From contig CM069870.1 in the NCBI GenBank assembly GCA_036172665.1, positions 27,130,001 through 27,194,000 on the forward strand: 64,000 nucleotides of DNA, read 5' to 3'. Positions 1 to 10,046 of the stretch are shown here, one piece after another. Each line of letters opens with the position of its first letter. Within the stretch, counting starts at the first letter, position 1. This DNA comes from Prosopocoilus inquinatus (Eukaryota; Arthropoda; Insecta; Coleoptera; Lucanidae). The notes below the pieces were generated by a model. That model ran no database searches, was not told the origin of the DNA, and worked only from the letters and a program-made list of their open reading frames with translations. Both the position numbers and the translations under genes were made by a program.

Positions 1-174
1 AAGCTTACGTCTTCTCTTGTATTTCCTTGGACCAACCTACAACAAAAATATTAGAATATAATTAAATATAAAGCGCACCACTATTTATTTGTTTTGCTAG
101 CTAAAATACGAGGGTGGTTCTATAAATAATTTGGTTCAATATGACAGACAACTTTCTAAGTTTTTTAAAGTGCT

Positions 175-815
175 TTACTTTTTGACGTAATCCGCTAGAA
201 GTTCAACGCACTTGGCCCAACGTCTCCCTAGGTTCCCGATTCCTTCCCTGAAGTGGTTTACTTCAAGGCCCTCAAATTACTCGTTTAGGCCCTGTGGGAC
301 CTGTTTATTTGTGCTAAATTTTTGTCCAGACAGAAAAGATTTGAATTATGGGAACTGATGAGATCAGAGGAAGTCAGATTGGGTGAATAGGATCGACGTG
401 GAAGCAATTTAAAGAATAGTTAAGTCAATTTTTGCGTAGCGACAAGACTTGGTTTTTGCTCTGAAGTCAGCAAACGCGACGACCATCTTACGTAAAGTTT
501 TTTCATGTGAAATTCATTATGTAAAATAAAATGAATCCTGTCAACTGAGATGTCTGTAGTCTTTCCTAATTCGCACCCTTTCATTCGCCTGTTGGCCAAA
601 CCCATATCATGGTTCTCGACATTTCTTGGTGTTATAATAGATGTTTTCGGAGTTCCAGTAGTGAAGCTTTTTCATTGCTTATTCTGCCATGCTTGAATCT
701 ATTTACCCGAAGTGTCACGGTTTCATAAGAACGGCATGAATCGCCTAATATAGGCATGATCCCTTAATGAATTTCCTTAGCTGTTTACCCTTCCAGGAAA
801 AATAATGAAATTACA
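175..815 (-). pseudogene. Degenerate mariner transposase, catalytic core deleted
   Basis: Read on the minus strand in shifting frames, the pieces follow the mariner order. First comes a TAKEIH-like helix (about 770-810) and RFKHGRIS (about 690). Next is the second helix-turn-helix with ISVDRIHFILHNEF and RWSSRLLTSEQK (420-605). It then jumps directly to YSPNLTSSD, matching the third-aspartate motif (about 350-390). The C-terminal RRWAKCVELLADYVKK follows (about 175-225). The first and second catalytic aspartates are missing and several stops and frameshifts are present. Family assignment rests on motif order typical of mariner transposases. It cannot be functional. Confidence 0.75.
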
Positions 816-929
816 CCACAAATTCCAATTTTATAAATTTTTGATTTTAACTCGAAACGCTTATGTTCAAACAAATATCAAACAATAAGTTATTACTAGA
901 ACGAGTTGCAACTATACAATATTCTAAAA

Positions 930-1672
930 AAAATTGTTGCAAATCGTTTTTGATTGCAGTGAAACCTCGAGCAGCCTCTGTACAGCTGTTTCCGCCCTGC
1001 TTGGAGCTTCGTCAGGAGAGACGTAGCTTGACATTCCCACTGAAAACAAAAACGACTTGTCCAATTTATTCGCAATTGCGATGTAAGAGTGATGAACAGT
1101 TAAAACAGCGACATCCTACGATCGCTTTTTGACCTGACCTGGCAGTAGGATAGACAAATTGAAGCGGATTTGCTCCTAATAAGTCCCCCATGCAAGGCGG
1201 CCATGCTTGCTGTCAAAGCATAATGAAAGTTTTAAAAATTTTTGTTGCAAATCGTTTTTTATTGCAGTGAAAACCTTGAGCAGCCTCTGTACAGCTGTTT
1301 CAGCTCTGCTTGGGGCTTCGTCAGGTCAAAAAGCGATCGTAGGATGTCGCTGTTTTAACTGTTCATCACTCTTACATCGCAATTGCGAATAAATTGGACA
1401 AGTCGTTTTTGTTTGCAGTGGGAATGTCGAGCTATGTCTCTGCTGACGAAGCCCAAAGCAGGGCTGAAACAGCTGTACATAGGCTGCTCGAGGTTTTCAC
1501 AGCAATCAAAAACGATTTGCAACAATTTTTTTTTAAACTGTCATCATGCTTTGACAGCAAGCATGGCCGCCTTGCATGGGGGACTTATTAAGAGCAAATC
1601 CGCTTCAATTTGTCTATCCTACTGCAATGTCAGGTCAAAAAGCGATCGTAAGATGTCGCTGTTTTAACTGTT
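930..1672. repeat. R1 foldback repeat, long inverted copy
   Basis: About 934-1220 is repeated in reverse orientation at about 1325-1640, with a third partial copy of the first segment at 1243-1325. Hallmark strings are GCAGCCTCTGTACAGCTGTT, AGCGATCGTAGGATGTCGCT and CCCCCATGCAAGGCGGCCAT, which reappear inverted. The same family occurs at 52210-52542 and 53513-54000, and in divergent form near 40330-40440. It lies inside the mariner remnant, so it arrived later. I recognise no known superfamily. One strand keeps the reading SRAETAVxRLLEVFTAIK in more than one copy, which may mean a coding ancestor. Confidence 0.75.
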
Positions 1673-1854
1673 TATATAGAATATTCGTTCATACTAACGA
1701 AGCTTCATGACCACCTACACAAATTTCGTTTCCGTCTTTTATTTATTAATTAATTAGTTAGTTTAATATGTGACCCAGGTTGGTTTTCGAACCATCCTCG
1801 TATAACACAACTGAGTTCAGTAAGTCATTATAGCTGCTTTCTTTTGCTTAAAAG

Positions 1855-2140
1855 TTTGAATCTGAATCCTGTAGTCACTGTAACAAAAGACCTCATATTT
1901 GAATTATGGATTGATAGTTCTCCTACAAATAACTGCAATTCAGTCCAAATGAAACATAACAATAGTTTGATTCGTAGAGAGGGGAATTACCGATCCAGAC
2001 TGAAATTTCAAAGAAAGTGGGGATTAATCCGTTTGCAAGAGAAAGTTCATTTTTGAAACTAAACGCGTTTGGACCACGTTTTTGTAAGCGAAAGAAAGCA
2101 CCTAATATTTCAGCTTCGTCAGAGATTTCGTCGACTGCAA
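1855..2140 (-). repeat. Possible degenerate copy of the 14.1 kb MITE
   Basis: The stretch around 2050-2095 (GCGTTTGGACC, then AGCGAAAGAAAGCACCTAA) resembles the interior of the MITE at 14061-14572 and its relative at 27450-27742. The similarity is patchy and no clear ends are visible. Confidence 0.35.
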
Positions 2141-2269
2141 CCAATTAAACAAATTAGCATCAAGATAGTTTAAAACCTTTAAAATTGCTTTGTTAAAGAA
2201 GTTGTTTTGGATAACCAAAAAATAAACGAAAATAATGTTTTTACATAAAAATGTCAGTATTTGTTTCTT

Positions 2270-2520
2270 TACCAGGCAAGTGGTCTCAGCATAATGGTGC
2301 CCAAGAACATTTGCAAGTGTAAGACGAATTTTAAGCCAACGATTTGAAGGTCGTATTAATTGGAAGAGAAGAAATTCACGCTGGCCCCCCAAGACCTCCA
2401 GACTTAACTAGTTTAGATTATTATTTATAGGGGCATATCAAAAATGTGTATCAAACAAATTAAGATACCGGGCAAGAACTCCGACAGAAAATTTTTGAGG
2501 CCGAAATATTCGTACAATTG
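2270..2520 (+). pseudogene. DUF4817-type mariner-like transposase fragment
   Basis: Translation gives a decayed QHNGAQEHLQ block resembling the second-aspartate motif (QxDGAxxH), then RRILSQRFEGRINWKR, then RWPPRPPDLTSLDYYL, a stop, and GHIKNVY. This is the order of the C-terminal DDE half of insect IS630/Tc1/mariner-superfamily transposases of the DUF4817 type. Relatives lie at 6311-7823, 30438-31783, 36975-37083 and 38792-40136. The 5' half is absent, the reading frame is broken by stops, and no inverted ends were found. Confidence 0.6.
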
Positions 2521-3101
2521 TGAGGCAAGACGGTATTGTTATCGTAAGATTTACTACAATTGTTCTAATATTTGGTATAATTTATGTCTCTCTCCATTTT
2601 TACTACAATTGTTACTTTGAACTACTCATTATTTTTCTGTGTAGTTTGAATTGATTATCGCGTGGGAGAAATGGTGACATTGCGTCACGGGACACCCGGT
2701 AGATAAAGTAACAATGTATTAGCCATATTTGATAAGTTTCAATTCCATTTCTTTATTTGGACCAGTTCTGGTTCCTTAAGTTTTGATTTCTTTTTCAATC
2801 GTTTTAAAAATTTTGATCATTATTAAATTATCAAAATTAGTGTATTAACACTACGTATATCGAATTTAATAACAACAAAACGTTACAATATATTTACTGA
2901 TTTTGTATTTTCTGCGTCATGCAGTATATCTACGTTTGGTTGAGGACGCGCGACATGAGAATTCCGACTCCCTTTAACTTTTCTATTTTTGAATTTAGAA
3001 AGAAAACTTTAATACAAAACTTATAGGGACTAATTTAACGTTTCTCTACGTGACGTTCCCATTTTCAACTTAAAAATGTCAAATATTTGATAAATGCTAA
3101 T

Positions 3102-3190
3102 TATCTACTGTTTTAACTGAGCGTATTTAACGGTCAGTAGTATCAGTATTGATTGTTAAATACATCTAGTTAAAACAGTACATAATTAGT
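3102..3190. repeat. Short hairpin, 89 bp inverted repeat
   Basis: The string TACTGTTTTAACTGAGCGTA near 3107 is mirrored by TACATCTAGTTAAAACAGTA near 3162, giving arms of about 38 bp around a short loop. It abuts the start of the pogo-like MITE at 3192. It is probably a tiny MITE. Confidence 0.55.
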
Positions 3191-3415
3191 ACAGTCAACT
3201 CCGGATATAGTGAACTTAAAAAGTGCATCAAAACTGGTTTATTAAACTCCTGTTCAAAATTAACGCACCACTTACTTTTTTTGTTTTATTTTTTTAATTG
3301 GCGAAGTTACTGCTGTTTTATATGTTCTGAATCATAACTTACTGTTTTTTAAATAAATAAATTTTGTCAATTATTACCCCTTATTAATGCATCAAACTAA
3401 TCGTTACGATTAAGT

Positions 3416-3563
3416 TTAAGTACAAAGTTTTTTTAATCTCAAACCGGACACAAAAATAAAGGGAGTGTTGACTCCTGACGAAGCTATAAATATATAGCGA
3501 AACGTTGAGTGTGTTCCCATCATTTTTCTGTCCGGTTTGAGATTAAAAAAAACTTTGTACTTA
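3416..3563. repeat. Hairpin repeat inside the Tc1 element
   Basis: GTACAAAGTTTTTTTAATCT (about 3420) is mirrored by AGATTAAAAAAAACTTTGTA (about 3540), around a loop containing TATAGCGAAACGTTGAGTGTG-like sequence. The motifs GCGAAACGTTGAGTGTG and TTTTCATCGGACAAGAA recur inside the MITE at 24004-24279, and a related piece lies at 25660-25745. This is a dispersed repeat family. Confidence 0.6.
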
Positions 3564-3698
3564 CAATTTTCATCGGACAAGAACAAACTCCGATTAAATT
3601 TAAATTTAAATTCAAGTTTAAACATAAGTAATTTTTGGTTTCCTCACTTAATAAGTTTTGAAGATCAATATACTAAATTCTTGCATCTCAAAAACATG

Positions 3699-5900
3699 AA
3701 TTATTTAACTACTGAGGGTTGCTTAAAAGCATCAAATTTATTAAACGAGGGACGACGTATACGATATGTAACTAATTTGCTAGGTGTTGTCCATTCATCA
3801 GTTAGTCGGATGATTAGAAGGTAGAGAGAAACTGGGGCATACGCAAGAAGTCGTGGACAGAGTAGGAAGGAGGCTACAAGTTTAACGGATAAGCGTTTTC
3901 TTCGGCAACAGGTTTTAAGAAACAGGAGATGCACACGTTCGGAGCTTAGTAATGAATTTGTAACAGTCAGAAATGTTAGGATATCAACTGTAAGCGTTAA
4001 AGAATGCTAAGAGAATCAAGGCTAGCCAGTAGAAGGCCTGCAATTGCACCGTTGCTCACCACAGGACACAGAATGGCCATGTTAAGATTTGCAAGAGAGC
4101 AAGAACAATGGTCTATAGACGATTGGAAGCCACTCTTGTTTACCGATGAAAAAAAAATTGAGTTTAAAATCACCAGACAGTTGGAAATGAGTGTAGCGCG
4201 GGCCTGGAGAAAGATTTGCTGCTTGCAATATCTCTTCACGGGACCCATTTGGTGGAGGGTCAAGAATGTTCTGGTAAGAAATCTGTTTTGACGTCCGTAC
4301 TTCTTAGTTTCCATTCAGCAAAGATCAATGAATGTTCAGTTTTACCTGGAGAACATTATTCTGGACCACGGTGTAAGATATTAGGTGATGCGACTAGCGA
4401 TTGTGAGCTTGCTAATTTTTATCCTCATTTTAAAGGAATCCACTAGGTGGCTACGTGTAGCGTAGGTATTTGTCATGGAGGTTAAGTACCGGAGGAGTAA
4501 ATAGCGAGTAGAAAACGAGCCGATTTTCGAACGCGCAGTCCTCTTTCTTGTATGTGACAAATGCGTGATACTCCACACTCGATTCTTTTTGCCATGGTTT
4601 TCAGTAATGCACGTTATATGGTATGGCGTCCTCCAGGAGTACAATTCTATGGTATTTGCAAACAAATACATAAATGTAAAAATAGATTTGATGCACTGAT
4701 GCAGTATTAATTACATATCTGAAGAGCTCAATGCTTAAGTTGTTTATAACTGAATTATCAATTACTATTAAAGAATCATCAATACATTTTTTCGTGAGAC
4801 AAAATAATTCTGTCATGTTTAACGCGGCGTCGTAATTATTTTAACATTTTCTATATGTTCTCTTTTTAGGGTGACCGCTTCCCTTTTTTCTACTTATAGA
4901 ACAAGTTTCTCTAAATATTAAACAAAGCATTGAGTATTAACAAATTGTTTATAGTCAACTACTACTTCTGGAATTTATTTTTTTGAAATGCTATTGAAAA
5001 TTGCTCCTCACCATTAACTATTTCACTTGCAGAAAAGTATGACTGCAATAAAAACTTTTTGAATTGCTTTATTTTTAATAAAATACACAGTCGTTAAATT
5101 TGATAATTTGTGAATATATGACATTAATTAAATCAATTAATCATAGACATACTTTTTCATTGCATCAACTACTCTAATCTAATTTAATTTTGTATTTAAT
5201 TCCACCGTGTGCAGTTTTGAGATTTTAAATAATTTTCTTGGGATATGAAATATCCAAAAAATGTTTGGTTACGGTGGAGTTTATAATTTATTTTTGATAT
5301 CTAGACACAAACGTATGTATATTATTTCAAATAATATAAGGTGTGTTTCTAACATTTGAGTCGTTATTACACAGTTAAAACGATAAAAAATAACGCTTTA
5401 TTTTTATCTTTGGGCACAAAAAATCCACATGGCCCTTTAAGGGTTAATCCGCACAACGTACCCAACGTTTTTTTGTATACTGAATTAGAGTCGAGTTTAT
5501 TTTGATTTCCTACGCAGCACGTTCGCCATCTGGCGGTTTTGCTACAGAACTAGGGCAAAAATTAGCCACCAAAATCTTCGGAACGCATAGGAACTTGAGT
5601 CACCTGATATCTTACACCGTGTTCTGGGCTATGTTATGCCTTTTTACGCCATTTATAGGCAATAACTTCACTTTCATGCAGGATAATAGTCGACCGTACG
5701 TTGCAAGAGATTTGTTGAATTACTTAAATGAGATCAAAATGCAAGTAATTGAACTGGCCACCTAGCAATCCAAACGTGAACCCCATTGAGCACTTATGGG
5801 ATGTTTTAAAAAAAGCAGTGAGGTGGCATGTACTGGCTTACAGAAGTCTTCAGGAACCATAACATTTCTCTCTTGTAGAATGGGATAACATTTTATAAGA
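3699..5900 (+). pseudogene. Tc1-like transposase, interrupted
   Basis: The N-terminal half is readable. RYVTNLLGVVHSSVSRMIRR gives the paired helix-turn-helix (3699-3824). A stop follows, then RSRGQSRKE, then LRESRLASRRPAIAPLL (about 4004), HRMAMLRFAREQEQWSIDDW, and LFTDEKK, the first catalytic aspartate. A GGGS-like block follows near 4250. The frame is then lost until FATELGQK near 5530 and FMQDNSRPYVARDLLNYLNE, the second aspartate (5670-5740). A shifted frame reads SNPNVNPIEHLWDVLKKAVR (about 5765-5825), replacing the usual SPDLNPIEH third motif. Multiple stops, frameshifts and a 1.2 kb insertion make it non-functional. Confidence 0.8.
4275..5500. other. Unidentified insertion within the Tc1 transposase
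   Basis: Transposase coding sequence breaks after the GGGS block near 4250 and resumes near 5510-5530, where fewer than 100 codons would be expected. The 1.2 kb between is AT-rich, has no convincing open frame, and has no inverted ends I could pair. It may be a solo or decayed element. Confidence 0.45.
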
Positions 5901-6310
5901 AACTATCCACAATTTAATAAGCAGCTTACTAAGACTAAGTTGTGCTACACGTTATTAATTTTTGCTCGAGCTTGTTTAGGTATTCAACAAATTTGTTTGT
6001 TCTTTTTAAATTTTTATCTCAGAAAGTTTAATTCATGAATATTAAAGTTTATCAGTAACCATAAATGAAACTTTATATTGCTGTAATGTTATCTAGTTGT
6101 CAGCTTCTACATTAAGATAAACTGATACAGAATAATGGTTACAAAAATACCTATCGACGATTTTTGTAGTGGTGCGTTAATTTTGAACAGGATTGTACAT
6201 TTCAGGTTCGTTTTTCGAAATTAAACACTATTTATTTATTATTTATTAATTTTTCGAAACTCGAAGTAGCGGTCACTAGTCACTATACCCGAAACAAAAC
6301 GGGTTCACTA

Positions 6311-7823
6311 CAGTGTGTTCCAGATTGAGTAGGCTACCATGGGTAACTTTCTTATTAGCGAAGATAGAGGTTTGGTTAAATGGGCAATATTTTGCAGTTT
6401 TATGTGCTAATTCAGATACCGTTATGAAAACTTAAAAATTCCGAATAGTTCCGATATTATCGCAGAAAAACTGAAAATCTCTATTTTCTTTAATGTCTAA
6501 TAACTTCGTAATTATAAGAAATATGAAAAAAAGTTTGAACTGAAAGTTACTAGGTTTGATAAAATGCAGTCGAAAGTTAAGCCAAAATAAAATTCAAGAT
6601 GTCGGTTTTCAAGATATTGATAGTAACTTTCTTATTTTAAATGTACGCCATATTGGATTTTTATACGATTAAGTAGCATTTTCTTTTCTCGTTTCAACCA
6701 TGTATAACAACCTGTACTTAAATAAAAAAAATATATAAAAAATTCATATTTTTATTTTAAATCAAGCAAGCGAGGAAAAATAAAAGTTGCTTTTACTTGT
6801 AAAACAAAAATAAAACAAAAGAAAGTTATAATAAATGCTTACAGTACTTGACCATTAATTCTGAAACACAAATTAACATCGTTTTGTGACACTCCTGGCA
6901 CACCTTGCAGAATATTACAATTAATACTATGAAATGCCTGTATAACTGCTTCACGTAATTCTGCATTTTGTTACAATTTAAAATACTCCCATATTTTTAT
7001 TTTTTACTGTGCTCCAGAAATACAAGTCAAGGGGTGTTAAATCCCAGGATCGAGGTAGCCACTGGTTAACTGTATTTGTAACGGTTACTATTCAAAGGAT
7101 GATTCAAACGATGGTTTATTTGCGGGCATAGTAAAAAAATAAAAAATGTGAGTATTTCAACTATAAAAACAAAAAATTATGTGAAACAGAGGTGCAGACA
7201 TTTCGTAGTATTAATCGAAATACCCTACAAAGGGCAACCTGGAGTGTCGCAGAACGGTGACAATAATGTTTCAGAGTTAATGGTTAGACACTGAGCAGTT
7301 ATTTTTATAACTTTCTTTTGTTTTATTTTTGTTTTGTACGTAAAAGCAATTTTTGTTTTTTCTCGCTTTCATGATTTAAAATAAAAATATGAATTTTTTA
7401 AAATATCTTTTTATTTAAGTATTGATTGTTATACACGGTTGAAACAAGAAAAGTAAATGGTATTTAATCGTGTAAAAATCCAATATCCATTTAAAATAAG
7501 AAAGTTGCTATCAATATCTTGAAAGCCGCCATCTTGAATTTTATTTTGACATAACTTTCGACTGTATTTTATCAAACCTAGTAACTTTTATATCAAACTT
7601 TTTTTCATATTTTTTTTATAAATTACGAAGTTATTAGACATTAAAGAAAATAGCGATTTTCAGTTTTTCTGCGATAATATCGGAACTATTAGGAATTTTC
7701 AAATTTTCTCAACGGTATCTGAATTAGGACATAAAACTGCAAAATATCGCCCATTTAACCAAATCTCTATCTTCGCTAATAAGAAAGTTATCCATGGTAG
7801 CCTACTCAATCTGGGAAACACTG
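6311..7823. mobile_element. Palindromic transposon: two 3' halves of a DUF4817-type element tail to tail
   Basis: The ends CAGTGTGTTCCAGATTGAGT and its inverse (CTCAATCTGGGAAACACTG) are flanked by TA (6309-6310, 7824-7825). The inverted arms run about 700 bp each, 6311-7010 against 7130-7823, leaving a short centre. On the minus strand of the left arm, a decayed transposase C-terminus is readable: WLPRSWDLTPLDLYFWSTVKN, the third-aspartate motif, then residues resembling the C-terminal tail. The right arm carries an inverted relic of the same end. This is a long hairpin that destroyed the coding region. It is inserted in the right end of the pogo-like MITE. Confidence 0.8.
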
Positions 7824-7843
7824 TATATTCGGAGTTGACTGTA

Positions 7844-9029
7844 TTCATGAAATACTCAAAATTTTTTAGTTGAAAATGTCACGGGATTTTATGAATGGAT
7901 TATAGGGTTACGTTTAAAAAAAGTTTAGTTTAGTTTATATCCTGCTCATTCGAGGCTGAATTGTTTTTCTGCGAACAGATAGAGAAACCTGCCAAGTGTT
8001 ACCAAACTAAACCAGTTACATAAAACAAATGAAAATCATATCAAAATATGGGTATTTTTGTATAATTTAATTCCACCAAATATCAAATCTAAATGTCAAA
8101 CCGTTTCTACATAATCCCGTCATCCTTTTTGTCATTGGTCAATTTGAGCCAAAGTTATTATACGAGAAGTTATCTCATAAGCTTGGATTTACATGCATAA
8201 AGCCGAATGCCGGGTCGCGCTGGTAGGGGTGTCCGTGCCGTCTCTCGTGACGTCAGACTAGACTGTTTCGATTTCGATTCGTCGCGATCCACGGCGCATG
8301 CACAGTCGGTGCCGTTGCCATAACAACACAACTATTCTGATTACTTTAAATGGATTTTCAGCTTAGACGAGTGACGTAGTCCTGAGACCCATACGAAAAA
8401 TGTCGAGTTCGTCCGATATTGCATGAAGCAACTTCCCATATTCTAACTCTGAATTTCGGCCAGCTACCAATGATTAGGTTAACCATAATTCCTTGGAGCA
8501 AAAACGGGACGGAGGTAATATTGTTCAAACAATATTTCAGAATACAAAATTGTATATACAGTATGTCTCCAGATTGATTTTACAAGAGGGTAAAATCCTT
8601 ATTTTTAAATTTACAAAAATATGCCAACATAAAAAAGTTTTGCTTAATTTATAACGAACATACCTGTGAAACATTAATAATGTGTTCCTAAAATCGAAAA
8701 CAAAAGTAACGTTTCAAAGTATTCGATTAACTCATCATCCCCTCCAGCATATAATTCAAGTTTATATTCGTATACCGTATGTTCACTTGACAATAATGAC
8801 ACTTAGAAAGTTAACGTAAGGAAGAGTGATTTTTAAAATAATTCAGAAACGCCCTGTGTTCTAAATTTGTTTACGCTAGTTATTTAGGGAATGCAGATGG
8901 AGCAAGCGTTAACATGATGACGTCAAAATATGTGATTCCGGTCTTTACTTATAAATTAGTAAAAAATCGTTATTTTTTTGTTGCAGTTTTAACAGCCTGT
9001 TTAGAAACAAATATTGAATCATGGCCAAG
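7844..9029. other. Non-coding stretch with a small GC-richer patch
   Basis: No open frame or repeat pair was recognised. About 8190-8345 is clearly richer in G and C than its surroundings. It contains CGTGACGTCA, a CRE-like palindrome, near 8248, along with several CpG-bearing strings such as CGGCGCATGC. It could be a promoter fragment or a piece of an old element. The remainder is ordinary AT-rich sequence. Confidence 0.4.
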
Positions 9030-9247
9030 TAACGGGTCATTTTAAAAATTTTTAATTGGAGTAAGCTATGATTTTGATAAAGGTTGTTGGCAATTCTGAT
9101 AAGACAACTGAAATTTTGATTTCAAACATCAGATTGTCAGATAATTCAAACTGAATTAATTAAGGCCTGGTTCAGTCATGAATAACTTACTTTAACTGTT
9201 AGTTTATAAAAGTTATGGCTTATTCCGATTAAAAATTTTGAAAATGA
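9030..9247. repeat. Hairpin MITE-like inverted repeat
   Basis: AACGGGTCATTTTAAAAATT (about 9030) faces AATTTTGAAAATGACACGTT (about 9228). GGAGTAAGCTATGATTTT is mirrored by the TTATGGCTTATTCC region. The arms are about 55 bp and imperfect. Confidence 0.5.
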
Positions 9248-9315
9248 CACGTTAGCATCTCCTAGCGTCGAACTTGCTGTGACTTTAATCACTGATAAGT
9301 CAGGGGTTCAAATCC
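9248..9315 (+). other. tRNA-like remnant or SINE head
   Basis: The sequence contains TGACTTTAATCACTGATAAG followed by GGGGTTCAAATCC, which resembles an anticodon arm with a tRNA box B. The D-arm and acceptor stem do not pair and no box A is clear, so it is not a working tRNA. A tRNA-Lys-derived SINE fragment is possible. Confidence 0.25.
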
Positions 9316-9833
9316 GAAGAAAAAAGCTTTTTTTATTTTTCTAACGTGATATTTTTCTAATTAAAATAAGACATGTACACAAAAGAAAGTGAAAACTTGT
9401 TCTGATTTATTTTTAGAAATTAATTTAAGTTTATTGTCGACGTGTTCTATGTATTATGATAATTTATTATTACTTTAATCATGATGGATAATTAAATAAT
9501 AATGATCGAGTGATTTCATTAAAACGTTTTCTTTTTACAAAAGACGAGATCAATCTGGAATATTTACGAAAAACCGGAATGATCAATACACACGACACAA
9601 ACAGGACTGTCCGGGTGGAAACGGGATGTATGATCAGCCTACCAAAAACAAAATTCGTTTTTAGCGCCAAAATTTCAAAGTATTCTTTCGAAATAAAAAT
9701 CAGAGTATAGTATTTCATTTCAAATTTCCCTCCTTAACCATTTATTTTTTATCCTTTTTGCCCTAAAAAGAAGTTACAAGTGTTTTAGAAGTGCAGCGTA
9801 AATGTTTTTTGAATAAAGTAACTTTTCAGTTGA

Positions 9834-9920
9834 GGAGCTCTGTCAATAAGCACAATTCTATTTCAAATTACTACAAAGGAGCTCTGTCAATAAGCACAAT
9901 TCTATTTCAAATTACTACAA
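9834..9920. repeat. Tandem duplication, 44 bp unit, two copies
   Basis: The unit beginning GGAGCTCTGTCAATAAGCAC occurs at 9834-9877 and again at 9878-9920 with essentially no differences. Such identity suggests a recent duplication. It lies downstream of the zinc-finger gene. Confidence 0.9.
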
Positions 9921-10046
9921 TTTTTCATTTTGGTAGTTTACAAATAAGACATTTTCCGCCACAATGCAAAAAATTCTTCATATTGATGCAAACTTTTTTA
10001 TATTGTGATTAGCACCATAAATTTTGAACTAAATTGAATATTTAGT

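Larger units (their letters stand above)
109..1800 (-). mobile_element. Mariner element remnant interrupted by foldback repeat R1
   Basis: The ends are CGAGGGTGGTTC on the left and the inverted CGAGGATGGTTC on the right, each next to a TA dinucleotide (107-108 and 1801-1802), the mariner target duplication. Transposase remains lie at about 175-815 on the minus strand, so the 5' end of the element is on the right. A 0.74 kb foldback repeat sits between the start region and the right end. Without that insert only about 950 bp of mariner remain, shorter than the usual 1.3 kb, and the missing part is the centre of the catalytic domain. This is a dead, internally deleted copy. Confidence 0.75.
3245..6195 (+). 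mobile_element. Tc1-like transposon, defective, with internal insertion
   Basis: Inverted ends TCCTGTTCAAAATTAACGCA (near 3248) and TGCGTTAATTTTGAACAGGA (near 6173) are flanked by TA at 3243-3244 and 6196-6197. The 2.95 kb length is nearly double the usual 1.6 kb. Extra DNA is visible at 3416-3563 (a hairpin) and about 4275-5500 (unidentified). It is inserted in the pogo-like MITE. Confidence 0.8.
3192..7841. mobile_element. Pogo/Tigger-like MITE carrying two nested insertions
   Basis: The left end CAGTCAACTCCGGATATAGT (3192) matches the inverted right end, which is split into two pieces: 7826-7841 and a part before 6310. TA flanks both sides (3190-3191, 7842-7843). Removing the Tc1 element (3245-6195) and the palindrome (6311-7823) rejoins an element of under 200 bp with matching ATATAGTGAAC termini. 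CAGTcaACTCC...GTGAAC termini are typical of pogo/Tigger elements. Confidence 0.7.

Noticed and set aside
9248..9315. Functional tRNA gene
   Set aside because: The box B-like string and anticodon-like arm are present, but the acceptor and D stems do not pair.
9510..9710. Overlapping open frames on both strands downstream of the zinc-finger gene as a missing last exon
   Set aside because: No basic or zinc-finger-like content, and no acceptor on the minus strand that fits the donor at 10085 convincingly.
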